55,566 nt of DNA from positions 1-55,566 of the forward strand of contig JAFTGE010000008.1 in assembly GCA_017458085.1 (NCBI GenBank). Reading direction: 5' to 3'. The notes beneath the pieces are model-generated. The model had not been told where the DNA came from. It saw nothing but the letters and a program-made list of their open reading frames with translations, and did not search any database. Source of the DNA: Oscillospiraceae bacterium. GTDB taxonomy: Bacteria; Bacillota; Clostridia; Oscillospirales; Oscillospiraceae. A program made the translations under genes and the position numbers. Below, piece by piece: positions 25,043-33,048 of this stretch (positions are counted from its first letter, which is position 1; every line of letters begins with the position of its first letter).

Positions 25043-25812
25043 TCACCAAGCGCATCATTCCCTGCCTTGACGTCAAGGACGGACGCGTTGTCAAGGGTGT
25101 CAATTTTCAGGGCCTGAGCGACGTGTCCTCCCCGGTGGCGCTGGGCAAATATTACAGCGACAACGGCGCCGACGAGCTGGTGTTCTACGACATCACCGCC
25201 TCAAGCGACGGGCGCAAGCTCTTTACCGACATCCTCTGCGAGGTGGCGCGCACCATCTTCATCCCCCTCACCGTGGGCGGCGGCATCAACAGTCTGGACG
25301 ACTTTGACCGCGTGCTCAAGTGCGGGGCCGATAAGGTCAGCGTCAACTCCGGCGCCATCAAAAATCCCCGGCTGATCTATGAGGCCGCCAAGCGCTACGG
25401 CGATCAGTGCGTGGTGCTGTCGGCCGATGTCAAGCGGGTCGACGGGGTTTTCCGCGTCTTCGCCAAGGGCGGGCGTGAGAACACTGGCATGGAGGCCATC
25501 GCATGGATCAAGAAGGGCGTGTCCCTCGGCGCGGGCGAGATCGTCTTGAACTCCATCGACACCGACGGGGTCAAGGCGGGCTTTGATCTGGAGATGCTCG
25601 ACGCCGTGTGCAGCGCCGTTTCCGTGCCCGTGATCGCCAGCGGCGGCGCGGGTGGGATCGAGGATTTTGTCACGCTGTTTCAGCGGCTTCCCAAGGTGGA
25701 CGCCGGCCTTGCCGCCTCTATTTTCCACTTCGGTGAAGTGGCGATCTCCGATCTCAAGGCCGTCTTGAAGGCCAACGGCATTCCTGTAAGAGAGGTAACA
25801 AACATTGCTTAA
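25039..25812 (+). CDS. hisF: Imidazole glycerol phosphate synthase, cyclase subunit
   Basis: Closes the imidazole ring and releases AICAR, partnered with HisH. The 257-residue TIM barrel begins [20 protein letters not shown] and has the catalytic Asp in that motif and in [17 protein letters not shown]. The hisIE start overlaps its last 8 bp. Confidence 0.97.
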   Translation: MITKRIIPCLDVKDGRVVKGVNFQGLSDVSSPVALGKYYSDNGADELVFYDITASSDGRKLFTDILCEVARTIFIPLTVGGGINSLDDFDRVLKCGADKVSVNSGAIKNPRLIYEAAKRYGDQCVVLSADVKRVDGVFRVFAKGGRENTGMEAIAWIKKGVSLGAGEIVLNSIDTDGVKAGFDLEMLDAVCSAVSVPVIASGGAGGIEDFVTLFQRLPKVDAGLAASIFHFGEVAISDLKAVLKANGIPVREVTNIA

Positions 25813-26452
25813 CATTGACGAACTGAAATTTGATGAAAAGGGCCTGATCCCCGCCATCGTGGTCGACTCCGTCACCAAGCGGGTGCTGACCCTGGCCTAC
25901 ATGAACCGGGAAAGCCTGCAAATCTCCATGGAAAAAGAGCTGACCTGCTTCTTCAGCCGCTCGCGTCAGGAGCTGTGGCTCAAGGGCGAGACGAGCGGCA
26001 ACTACCAGCACATTGTGTCCATCACCGCCGACTGCGACAAGGACGCCCTGGTCGTGGTGGTGGAGCCGGACGGCCCCGCCTGCCACCTGGGGACCTTCTC
26101 CTGCTTTGAAAATCCCGTTTTTCAGAGCGAGGAACGCAGCGAGTTTTCACTGCAAGGGCTCTACGCGCTGCTCGCTGACCGCAAGGCCACCATGCCGGAG
26201 GGCTCTTATACCAGCTATCTGTTTGACAAGGGGCTGGACAAAATTCTCAAGAAGGTGGGCGAGGAGTGCACCGAGGTCATCATCGCGGCCAAGGCCGAGG
26301 ACAAGCGCGAGACCGTCTATGAGATCGCGGATCTGGCCTACCATGTGATGGTACTGATGGTCGAGGCTGGCATCTCGGTTGAGGATATCCACAGGGAGCT
26401 GGCTTCCCGCCACGTGATCGACCACAAGGTCAAGCAGGAAAAAATGACCTGA
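25805..26452 (+). CDS. hisIE: Bifunctional phosphoribosyl-AMP cyclohydrolase / phosphoribosyl-ATP pyrophosphatase
   Basis: Performs steps two and three of the pathway. The 215-residue fusion has HisI at about 1-110 ([35 protein letters not shown], with zinc-binding Cys and Asp residues) and HisE at about 120-205 ([30 protein letters not shown]). The start appears to be TTG 25805 behind AGAGAGG. It is the last gene of the operon, before a strong hairpin. Confidence 0.94.
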   Translation: MLNIDELKFDEKGLIPAIVVDSVTKRVLTLAYMNRESLQISMEKELTCFFSRSRQELWLKGETSGNYQHIVSITADCDKDALVVVVEPDGPACHLGTFSCFENPVFQSEERSEFSLQGLYALLADRKATMPEGSYTSYLFDKGLDKILKKVGEECTEVIIAAKAEDKRETVYEIADLAYHVMVLMVEAGISVEDIHRELASRHVIDHKVKQEKMT

Positions 26453-26462
26453 TCCCCAAAAA

Positions 26463-26510
26463 GCAGACAGCCCCCGCGGTATTATACTGCGGGGGCTGTC
26501 TGCGCTTTTA
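26463..26510. terminator. Bidirectional terminator between his and feo operons
   Basis: A 15-bp GC-rich stem (26463-26477 with 26489-26503) with an 11-nt loop. GCTTTTAT follows on the plus strand and a T-rich stretch follows on the minus strand. The hisIE and HMA-protein genes converge here. Confidence 0.88.
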
Positions 26511-26762
26511 TCTGAATAGAGAGAAACGCTTTTTCTCATACGGGGCGGACTGGATCCCCTTGAGCTCATAGCCGGTGGCGGCAATGGCCTGACGCAGCGT
26601 CTGCTCGTCAGGGGCCTTGTCGCTGAGGATGACCGTCTCTCCCTTGCTGTGTGAGGATGTGACCTTTTTCAGCGACGGGAAGGCTTTGCGCACCGCGTCG
26701 TTGATGTGGGCCTCACACATGCCGCACATCATGCCGTCAATTTTCAATGTGGTTTGAATCAT
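26508..26762 (-). CDS. HMA-domain (CopZ-like) metal-binding protein
   Basis: An 84-residue protein with a heavy-metal-associated fold and the metal motif GMMCGMC near residues 10-16. ATG 26762 is chosen because it overlaps the stop of the preceding gene in the ATGA manner. It ends the feo operon. It may be a metallochaperone for iron or copper; the FeoB context favours metal handling coupled to ferrous uptake. The MCGMC spacing, with Met between the cysteines, is common in Clostridia. Confidence 0.85.
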   Translation of the reverse strand: MIQTTLKIDGMMCGMCEAHINDAVRKAFPSLKKVTSSHSKGETVILSDKAPDEQTLRQAIAATGYELKGIQSAPYEKKRFSLFR

Positions 26763-26944
26763 CGGCTTTCCTCCATGCAGCCGCAGCTGCCGCCACAGGC
26801 GCCGCAGGATGCGCAGGCGCCGCCACAGGAGGATTTCCCTGCCTTTTTGTCCCGGATCAGGCCGCGGATCATCAGGCCGACCATCAACACAAGCGCCGCA
26901 ATCAGCACGAGATTCACAAGATTGGCGGACAGCCATGTCAGCAT
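26759..26944 (-). CDS. FeoB-associated Cys-rich membrane protein
   Basis: A 61-residue protein with a single membrane helix (LVNLVLIAALVLMVGLMIRGLI) and a cytosolic tail packed with cysteines (SSCGGACASCGACGGSCGC). This matches the family regularly encoded beside feoB. ATG 26944 follows AAGGGAG by 8 bp; a GTG at 26953 would add three residues. It may bind iron or an iron-sulphur centre at the inner face of the channel. Confidence 0.9.
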   Translation of the reverse strand: MLTWLSANLVNLVLIAALVLMVGLMIRGLIRDKKAGKSSCGGACASCGACGGSCGCMEESR

Positions 26945-26972
26945 GAAAAACACTCCCTTTCCTTGTCGATGG

Positions 26973-26997
26973 GCGGGGCGGCTTTCGGCCGCCCCGC
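26973..26997 (-). terminator. Hairpin between feoB and the downstream small genes
   Basis: A 10-bp stem GCGGGGCGGC/GCCGCCCCGC with a 5-nt loop and no T-run. It may reduce read-through or protect the feoB mRNA end. Confidence 0.5.
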
Positions 26998-27008
26998 ATT
27001 TTACAGAC

Positions 27009-29273
27009 TTACTCTACAGTGAGCTTGTTGGCTTCCTTGTAGGGCTTGAACAGCTGCCAGCAGATCAGCGCCAGCAGAGCCGCCGCCACGATCAGGCCGA
27101 GGACGTTGGCGCTGCCCGCGAAGAGCATGCCCAGCTGCCACACGATCAGGCCGACCACGTAGGCAAAGCCGCACTGGTAGGCAATGGCGAACCAGGTCCA
27201 CTTGCGGCTGTTCATCTCGCGTTTGATGGCGCCGATGGCCGCGAAGCAGGGCGCGCAGAGGAGGTTGAAGATCATGAAGGTGTACGCGGCAAGCTGACCG
27301 TGACCGCCGGAGAACTTGTTGAAGTCCTCCTCGACCTTATCCCAGATCTGGTCGCCTTCCTCGCCGAGCTCATCCTCGCCGTCCTGGTCATCATAGTTAT
27401 ACAGCACGCCGAAGGTGCCGACCACTTCCTCCTTGGCAACCAAACCGGTGACCGTGGCGACGGTGGGCTTCCAGGAACCGAAGCCCAGGGGCTTGAAGAT
27501 CACGGAGACAGGCTTGGCAACGTCGGCCAGGATGGAGTCGTCCATCGGGGTGACCTCATCCTCGGGCACACCCATACGCTCAGCGACCTGCGCCACATAG
27601 TCCTCGGTGGCGATCGTTTCATCCTCATAGAGGGCGTCGACCATGCCGAACCTGCCGTTGACAGCGCCGAAGCTGGACAGGAACCAGATGATGATGGAGG
27701 CGAGCACAATGACGGTGCCGGCGCGCTTGATGAAGGACCAGCCGCGCTCCCAGGTGCCGCGCAGCACGTTCCCCACGGAGGGGACGTGGTAGGCGGGCAG
27801 CTCCATGACAAAGGGGGCCGGGTCGCCGGCAAACATTTTGGTCTTCTTGAGCATGATGCCGGAGATGATGATGGCGGCGATGCCGATGAAATACGCGGAC
27901 ACGGCGACCAGGCCGCTGCCGCCGAAGAGGGCGCCGGCGATCAGGCCGATGATGGGCATCTTGGCGCCGCAGGGAATGAAGGTCGTGGTCATGACGGTCA
28001 TGCGGCGGTCACGCTCGTTTTCGATGGTACGGGAAGCCATGACGCCGGGCACGCCGCAGCCCATGCCGACCAGCATGGGAATAAAGGATTTGCCGGACAG
28101 ACCGAAGCGGCGGAAGATACGGTCCATGATGAAGGCGATACGGGCCATATAGCCGCAGTCCTCCAACAGGCAGAGCATCAGGAACAGGACCAACATCTGC
28201 GGCACGAAGCCGAGCACTGCGCCGACGCCGGCGATGATGCCGTCGGAAATCAGGCCGGTCAGCCACTCAGCCGCGCCGATGTTCTCCAGCAGGCCGCGGG
28301 AGCCCTCAACCAGCCACTCACTGCCCAGCACATCGTTGGTCCAGTCGGTCAGGAAGCTGCCGAAGGGCCCCATGGCGATCCAGTATACCAGGTACATGAT
28401 CACCGCGAAAATGGGCAGCGCCAGGATGCGGTTGGTGACGATGGTGTCGATCTTATCGGAAACCGTCATCTGGCCCTTGCCGGCCTTCTTATAGCAGGCC
28501 TTCAGGACCTCGGCGATATATATGTAGCGCTCGTTGGTGATGATGCTCTCGGCATCGTCATCCAGCTCCTGCTCCGCGGCGGCGATGTCCGCCTCCACAT
28601 GACGGAGCTTGTCAGCGGACAGGTTCAGCTCCGAGAGCACCTTGTCGTCGCGTTCAAAGACCTTGACCGCATACCAGCGCTGCTGCTCCTCGGGCTTGTC
28701 GTGGACCAGCGCCTCCTCGATGTGGGCGATGGCATGCTCCACGGGGCCGCAGAACGTATGCTGCGGAATGGTCTTGGGGCCGTTGGCGGCGGCAATGGCG
28801 GCCTCGGCAGCGGCCTCGGTCCCCTCGCCCTTGAGCGCGGAGATCTCCACGATCTTGCAGCCCAGCTGACGGCTCAGCTCCTTGACGTCGATCTTGTCGC
28901 CCTTTTTCTTGACCAGGTCGACCATGTTGATGGCGATGACCACGGGGATGCCCAGCTCGGTCAGCTGGGTGGTCAGATAGAGGTTACGTTCCAGGTTGGT
29001 GCCGTCGACGATGTTCAAAATGACGTCGGGGCGCTCCTCGATCAGGTAGTTACGGGCGACCACTTCCTCCAGCGTATAGGGGGAGAGGGAGTAGATGCCG
29101 GGCAGGTCGGTGACCGTTACATCCTTGTGGTTTTTGAGCTTGCCTTCCTTCTTCTCCACGGTGACGCCGGGCCAGTTGCCCACATACTGCTGGGTGCCGG
29201 TCAGGGCGTTAAACAGAGTCGTCTTGCCGCAGTTGGGGTTGCCGGCAAGGGCAATGCGAATTTCTTTATCCAT
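27009..29273 (-). CDS. feoB: Ferrous iron transport protein B
   Basis: The membrane ferrous iron permease with an N-terminal GTPase domain. In the 754-residue product the G motifs are GNPNCGKTT (G1, about 11-19), DLPGIYSL (G3), NMVD (G4) and SAL (G5), followed by the helical spacer and two Gate-type membrane halves (IMYLVYWIAMGPFG..., GCGVPGVMASRTIENERDRR). Full length for the family. Two FeoA genes lie upstream and a FeoB-associated protein gene downstream. Confidence 0.97.
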   Translation of the reverse strand: MDKEIRIALAGNPNCGKTTLFNALTGTQQYVGNWPGVTVEKKEGKLKNHKDVTVTDLPGIYSLSPYTLEEVVARNYLIEERPDVILNIVDGTNLERNLYLTTQLTELGIPVVIAINMVDLVKKKGDKIDVKELSRQLGCKIVEISALKGEGTEAAAEAAIAAANGPKTIPQHTFCGPVEHAIAHIEEALVHDKPEEQQRWYAVKVFERDDKVLSELNLSADKLRHVEADIAAAEQELDDDAESIITNERYIYIAEVLKACYKKAGKGQMTVSDKIDTIVTNRILALPIFAVIMYLVYWIAMGPFGSFLTDWTNDVLGSEWLVEGSRGLLENIGAAEWLTGLISDGIIAGVGAVLGFVPQMLVLFLMLCLLEDCGYMARIAFIMDRIFRRFGLSGKSFIPMLVGMGCGVPGVMASRTIENERDRRMTVMTTTFIPCGAKMPIIGLIAGALFGGSGLVAVSAYFIGIAAIIISGIMLKKTKMFAGDPAPFVMELPAYHVPSVGNVLRGTWERGWSFIKRAGTVIVLASIIIWFLSSFGAVNGRFGMVDALYEDETIATEDYVAQVAERMGVPEDEVTPMDDSILADVAKPVSVIFKPLGFGSWKPTVATVTGLVAKEEVVGTFGVLYNYDDQDGEDELGEEGDQIWDKVEEDFNKFSGGHGQLAAYTFMIFNLLCAPCFAAIGAIKREMNSRKWTWFAIAYQCGFAYVVGLIVWQLGMLFAGSANVLGLIVAAALLALICWQLFKPYKEANKLTVE

Positions 29274-29307
29274 GTGTGTTTGCTCCTTTTTCCTCTCGCC
29301 GCGTCCG

Positions 29308-29535
29308 TCAGACGCTTTCCACTTCGATCATTTCGGCGTCGGCCTTGCGCAGCGACAGCTCGTAGTCGCGCACGGTGACTTCCACCGGATCGCCCAGAGG
29401 CGCGACCTTGCGCACGTAGATCTCCACGCCGCGGGTAATGCCCATGTCCATGATGCGGCGCTTGACCGCGCCCTCGCCATGGAGCTTGACGACCTTGACC
29501 GTCTCGCCGACCTTTGTCTCTTTGAGAGTATTCAT
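29308..29535 (-). CDS. feoA: FeoA-domain protein (second copy)
   Basis: A 75-residue SH3-like FeoA protein (VKLHGEGAVKRRIMDMGITRGVEIYVRKVAPLGDPVEVTVRDYELSLRKADAEMIEV). FeoA partners FeoB in ferrous iron uptake. It lies 34 bp before feoB and 15 bp after another feoA. Confidence 0.94.
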   Translation of the reverse strand: MNTLKETKVGETVKVVKLHGEGAVKRRIMDMGITRGVEIYVRKVAPLGDPVEVTVRDYELSLRKADAEMIEVESV

Positions 29536-29550
29536 TCTGTCCTTTCTCCT

Positions 29551-29763
29551 TTATACCATGATTTTTGTAGCCATCTCACGGCTGATCGCGACGCGGGATT
29601 CCTTCACCTTGACAATCAGGTTCCCGTTGATCGTGGACACCACGGTCACGCTCCCGCCGACAACGAAGCCCATATCCTCCAGATGTTTCTTCATCTCGGG
29701 ATTGCCGCCAACCTTCTTGATGATATTCTCCTCACCGACATCGGCAACATACAGGGGCATCAT
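29551..29763 (-). CDS. feoA: FeoA-domain protein (first copy)
   Basis: A 70-residue FeoA protein (MPLYVADVGEENIIKKVGGNPEMKKHLEDMGFVVGGSVTVVSTINGNLIVKVKESRVAISREMATKIMV). It differs from the downstream copy in sequence, so the pair is not a recent duplication. It is first in the operon, after the regulated promoter. Confidence 0.94.
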   Translation of the reverse strand: MMPLYVADVGEENIIKKVGGNPEMKKHLEDMGFVVGGSVTVVSTINGNLIVKVKESRVAISREMATKIMV

Positions 29764-29840
29764 TTCTCTCTTTCACTCCCTGCCTTCAAAATAAGCAGCG
29801 CCGCAAAGCAAGAGTTGTACTTTGCTAACTCGCTGTCTAT

Positions 29841-29869
29841 ACTATAGTTAACTTTAGCTAACTTGTCAA
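29841..29869 (-). promoter_or_regulatory. feo operon promoter with operator filling the spacer
   Basis: Minus-strand TTGACA (29864-29869), 17 bp, TATAGT (29841-29846). The spacer is occupied by the palindromic AGTTAACTTTAGCTAACT (29846-29863), and a further TTTGCTAACT occurs at 29821-29830. The position suits an iron-dependent repressor of the DtxR/IdeR or Fur type. Which one cannot be read here. Confidence 0.75.
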
Positions 29870-29895
29870 GTGCCAATTTGCCGAATTAGCGCGAA

Positions 29896-29925
29896 AACCG
29901 GGGAGACGGTATCGTCTCCCCGGTT
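29896..29925 (-). terminator. Terminator of the PAP2 gene
   Basis: AACCGGGGAGACG with a 4-nt loop and its perfect complement, followed by TTTTC on the minus strand. Confidence 0.8.
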
Positions 29926-29940
29926 GGCACATTTTCTTAT

Positions 29941-30891
29941 TTAGTTTGCTTTTTTCCAGAGCCGCCCCGTGACATGGAACAGCAGCGGGTACACGCCGAT
30001 ATCCACGAAGATCACCACCGCGTAGCGGAGGGTGCGGATCAGGTGCGCGGCAAAGCTGCCGCTGTCTAAGAGGGCTGCCGGGAACGGCAGCTTCAACAGC
30101 ACGTTCAGCCCGAAATAGATCGCGCCGCCGCCGATCACGCGCAGCACACAGCGCAGCAGGTTCCGGGTGTTTTCAAAGCGAACGTACTTTTCCTCAAAGG
30201 GCTCGGCCAGGAAGAAGCCCAGCAGCATGCCGACGGAGGTATAGTAGTCGGAGCTGGTGCAGTAGAAGAAGCCGGGCAGGGCCGTCAGCAGCAGGATGCC
30301 ATAGAAGGCCCAGCGGTTCTTCGCCTTCCGCCGCAGCCAGGGAATCAGCGCCACGACCAGGGCGCCCAGCACCCAGCCGCAGAGCACATCAGTGGGATAG
30401 TGCGCGCCGACAAAGACGCGGGAGAAGCCCACCAGCAGCGGCAGCAGAACGGCCAGCGTCCACAACAGGCGGTTCTTTTTCTCATGCGCGGCCAGCGAAG
30501 CGTACACCGACACCGCGCTGGACGAATGCCCACTGGGGAAGGAATAGCCCTGGGCCGCCACGTCATACATGTCCGCCTCGCTGTCGATCAGGCGCAGCAG
30601 GTCGATCTTATCGCTGACAAAATAGGGCCGCAGGCGCAGAAAGATGTTTTTGATGAGCGGGTTCCAAACGTTGGCGACCAGGACGTTCACGCCCACAAAT
30701 TTGCCGAACTCCTTGTCCAGCCCCCAGTACAGAAAGCCCATGATGACCACCATCAGGAGCTGCTCGCCAAAGGCGGAGAGATTGGACAGCAGCCAGAAGC
30801 CCGCACCGCTGTGACTGACATGGGCCTGGAGCCACTCCATCAGCCGAATCTCCCAATCAAAGAAGAATATGTTTCCGATCGCGCTTGTCAT
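29941..30891 (-). CDS. PAP2-family membrane phosphatase
   Basis: A 316-residue integral membrane protein with the three phosphatase motifs: KNIFLRLRP (C1), SFPSGHSS (C2) and SRVFVGAHYPTDVLCG (C3). Family members dephosphorylate lipid pyrophosphates such as undecaprenyl pyrophosphate or phosphatidylglycerol phosphate. It has about eight helices. The C-terminal 110 residues beyond the catalytic core are longer than in the small BacA-like PAP2 enzymes. Monocistronic. Confidence 0.9.
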   Translation of the reverse strand: MTSAIGNIFFFDWEIRLMEWLQAHVSHSGAGFWLLSNLSAFGEQLLMVVIMGFLYWGLDKEFGKFVGVNVLVANVWNPLIKNIFLRLRPYFVSDKIDLLRLIDSEADMYDVAAQGYSFPSGHSSSAVSVYASLAAHEKKNRLLWTLAVLLPLLVGFSRVFVGAHYPTDVLCGWVLGALVVALIPWLRRKAKNRWAFYGILLLTALPGFFYCTSSDYYTSVGMLLGFFLAEPFEEKYVRFENTRNLLRCVLRVIGGGAIYFGLNVLLKLPFPAALLDSGSFAAHLIRTLRYAVVIFVDIGVYPLLFHVTGRLWKKAN

Positions 30892-30955
30892 AAAAAGCGC
30901 CTCCTCTCACAGTGTCCCTATTTTACCGCATCTTTCTGCCGATTTCAACGGGAAT

Positions 30956-31888
30956 TCAGAGATAGTAAAGCGCCACGACCAAGGGCATGGACACCGCGCA
31001 GCAGATCATGGAGATCACGTTCAGGGCGCTTGCGTATTCGGCGACCTCATGGCTGTTATAGATCTGGGACATCTGCATGACGGTCGCGCCGGTAGGTCCG
31101 GCCAGAGACAGCAGGCTGATGAGCAAAACGGTCTGGCCGTTTTCGACCAGGGAGGCAAGCCCCGTGAGCTTTGCGATCAGCACCATGATAGCCGGGGCCG
31201 CCAGCAGGCGCAGAAAGATCACCAGCCAACCGCGCTTGAAGGAGAACAGCTTCTTGAGGGGCATGCCGCCGATGACCATGCCGGTGACCAGCATCCCGAA
31301 GGGGCCGATCATGGCGGCGATGCCGTCGATGGCACTGTCGATGGGGCTGATGAAGCGAAAGCGTGTGAAGAAGATAAAGATGCCCATGGCGATGGCAATG
31401 ATGTTGGGATTGAGCAGGATCTTTTTCAGGTCCACCGTTTTCTCTCCGGAAATCTGAATGCGGCAGTGGGTCCACAGCAGGATCAGCTGTACCACATTGT
31501 AGGCGCAGGTATAGATGACCCAGTCGCTCCCCAGCATGGCCTGCACCAGCGGGATGGTGAGCATACCGGCGTTGGAGTAGATGACGGACATGCGTTCGAG
31601 CACGGAGAGCTTCAGCGGCTTTTCCAGCAGCTTGGCAAGCAGGATAAACACGATATGCGTCAGCACCGCAAAGACCGTCGCCAGCAGCATACCGCGCATG
31701 ACCGCGGGTTCGGGGTCGACCTCAAAACCGTTCATGATCGCCACCGGGCACACGATGTAAAGCGAAATCAGGGACAGCACGCGGCTGTCCTCGCTTTTGA
31801 GCAGCCCGATGCGCACCACGGCAAAGCCGATGCCGATGATCAGAAACAGGGAAACCAGCTTGTCAAACAGAGTCAGAGCCATGAGCAT
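30956..31888 (-). CDS. AEC-family (auxin efflux carrier-like) transporter
   Basis: A 310-residue protein with ten predicted helices and the AEC pattern (LFLIIGIGFAVVRIGLL, NPNIIAIAMGIFIFF, GMLVTGMVIGGMPLKKL). Bacterial members export malate, lactate or other organic anions. ATG 31888 follows ATAGGTGG; the GTG at 31900 lies inside that site. It is upstream of the PAP2 gene with a 64-bp gap and possibly separate. Confidence 0.88.
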   Translation of the reverse strand: MLMALTLFDKLVSLFLIIGIGFAVVRIGLLKSEDSRVLSLISLYIVCPVAIMNGFEVDPEPAVMRGMLLATVFAVLTHIVFILLAKLLEKPLKLSVLERMSVIYSNAGMLTIPLVQAMLGSDWVIYTCAYNVVQLILLWTHCRIQISGEKTVDLKKILLNPNIIAIAMGIFIFFTRFRFISPIDSAIDGIAAMIGPFGMLVTGMVIGGMPLKKLFSFKRGWLVIFLRLLAAPAIMVLIAKLTGLASLVENGQTVLLISLLSLAGPTGATVMQMSQIYNSHEVAEYASALNVISMICCAVSMPLVVALYYL

Positions 31889-31925
31889 AGCGAAAACCAC
31901 CTATCCATGAAATCAAAAAGAAAAA

Positions 31926-31955
31926 CCGCGCGGGAGGATCAGCCCTCCCGCGCGG
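31926..31955 (-). terminator. Terminator of the eda-kdgK-dehydrogenase operon
   Basis: A 12-bp GC stem CCGCGCGGGAGG and its complement with a short loop, followed on the minus strand by TTTTTCTTTTT. Confidence 0.92.
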
Positions 31956-31966
31956 CAGGGGTGCAG

Positions 31967-32995
31967 TTACTTTGTGGGGTCAATGATGATCTTGCAGAGG
32001 TTCTTGCCGGTGAGCATCATGTCGAGGGCGGTCTTGATCTCGCTCAGGCCGAGGCGGTCGGTGACCATGCGGTCGAGATGCATTTCCTTCCAGTTGTCCT
32101 CCAGGAAGCGGACGCCGGCCTCAAACTCCTCCTGGGAGTAGAGGCGGTTGCCGATGACGGTGATCTCCTTGAAGGAGACCTTTCCCAGCATGAACTTGAA
32201 GGGGGAGCCGGAATGACTCAGGGACATCATCTTTCCACCGCAGCGGCAGAGGTCGGTCATCTGCAGTACGCATACTTCGGCGCCGGAGGCGTCGTAGACC
32301 ACGTCGTAGCCACCGCCGCCGGTGACCTCGCGCATCTTGTCCATGGGGTCGGTCTCCAGGGGGTTGATGGTCTCCAGCCCCAGAGAGGCAGCCAGCTGAC
32401 GGCGCGGCTCGTTGATCTCGGAGACGATGACGCGGCTGGCGCCGTAGGCCTTGGCGAAGATGGCGATGTACAGACCGACGGTCGCGCCGCCGGAGATATA
32501 GACGGTGTCGCCGGGCTGGAGATCGGTGCGGTGCATGACGTGGACGCCGTTGGCAAAGGGCTCGCCCAGGATGGCGACCTCGTCGGGAAAGTCGTCGTCG
32601 ATGGCGACCAGGCGCTCTACATTGATCTTGGTATACTCGGCAAAGCCGCCGTCGTTGTGGATACCGTGGAGCTTGAGATTTTCGCAGACGTTATACAGGC
32701 CGCGCTTGCAGGCGGCGCATTCGCCGCAGGAGGTGACGGGATTCATCAGCACGCGCTGACCCACGTGGAAGGGGCCGTCATAGCCCGCGGGCAGGGTCTC
32801 GATGGTGCCGAGGATCTCATGGCAGAGGACGCGGGGCACCGTTGCGGTCATGTGGCCGCCGCGGTAGACGTTGATGTCCGAGCCGCAGACGCCGGCCAGC
32901 TTGACCTTGATCAGGGCTTCGTTTTCATTGGGAACGGGAACGGGGATGTCCTCCAGCTCCACGTTCAGCCAGCTTTTCAATACAGCAGCTTTCAT
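31967..32995 (-). CDS. Zinc-dependent medium-chain alcohol/sugar dehydrogenase
   Basis: A 342-residue MDR enzyme. The catalytic zinc ligands are Cys37 in VCGSD and His in LCHE, structural zinc cysteines are in CGECAACKRGLYNVC, and the Rossmann turn is in SGGATVGLYIAI. It is third in the operon with eda and kdgK, so the substrate is probably a sugar acid or hexuronate-derived alcohol, for instance a galactonate- or gulonate-type dehydrogenase. L-threonine or sorbitol dehydrogenase families are similar in sequence, so the reaction is not fixed. Confidence 0.85.
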   Translation of the reverse strand: MKAAVLKSWLNVELEDIPVPVPNENEALIKVKLAGVCGSDINVYRGGHMTATVPRVLCHEILGTIETLPAGYDGPFHVGQRVLMNPVTSCGECAACKRGLYNVCENLKLHGIHNDGGFAEYTKINVERLVAIDDDFPDEVAILGEPFANGVHVMHRTDLQPGDTVYISGGATVGLYIAIFAKAYGASRVIVSEINEPRRQLAASLGLETINPLETDPMDKMREVTGGGGYDVVYDASGAEVCVLQMTDLCRCGGKMMSLSHSGSPFKFMLGKVSFKEITVIGNRLYSQEEFEAGVRFLEDNWKEMHLDRMVTDRLGLSEIKTALDMMLTGKNLCKIIIDPTK

Positions 32996-33009
32996 TGGTA
33001 CTCCTTTTC

Positions 33010-33039
33010 TTTCCCCTCCCCTGCAGCGGGGAGAGGAAA
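33010..33039 (-). repeat. Hairpin between kdgK and the dehydrogenase gene
   Basis: On the minus strand a 12-bp imperfect stem (TTTCCTCTCCCC-like arm, 6-nt loop) lies just before the dehydrogenase ribosome site AAAGGAG. It may adjust the relative mRNA levels in the operon. Confidence 0.5.
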
Positions 33040-33048
33040 AGCAATCGA

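Noticed and set aside
26706-29378. An 890-residue open frame on the plus strand opposite feoB
   Set aside because: It is the GC-driven shadow of feoB and its neighbours: His/Asp/Gly-rich, no ribosome site and no domain, while the minus strand holds clear FeoB motifs.
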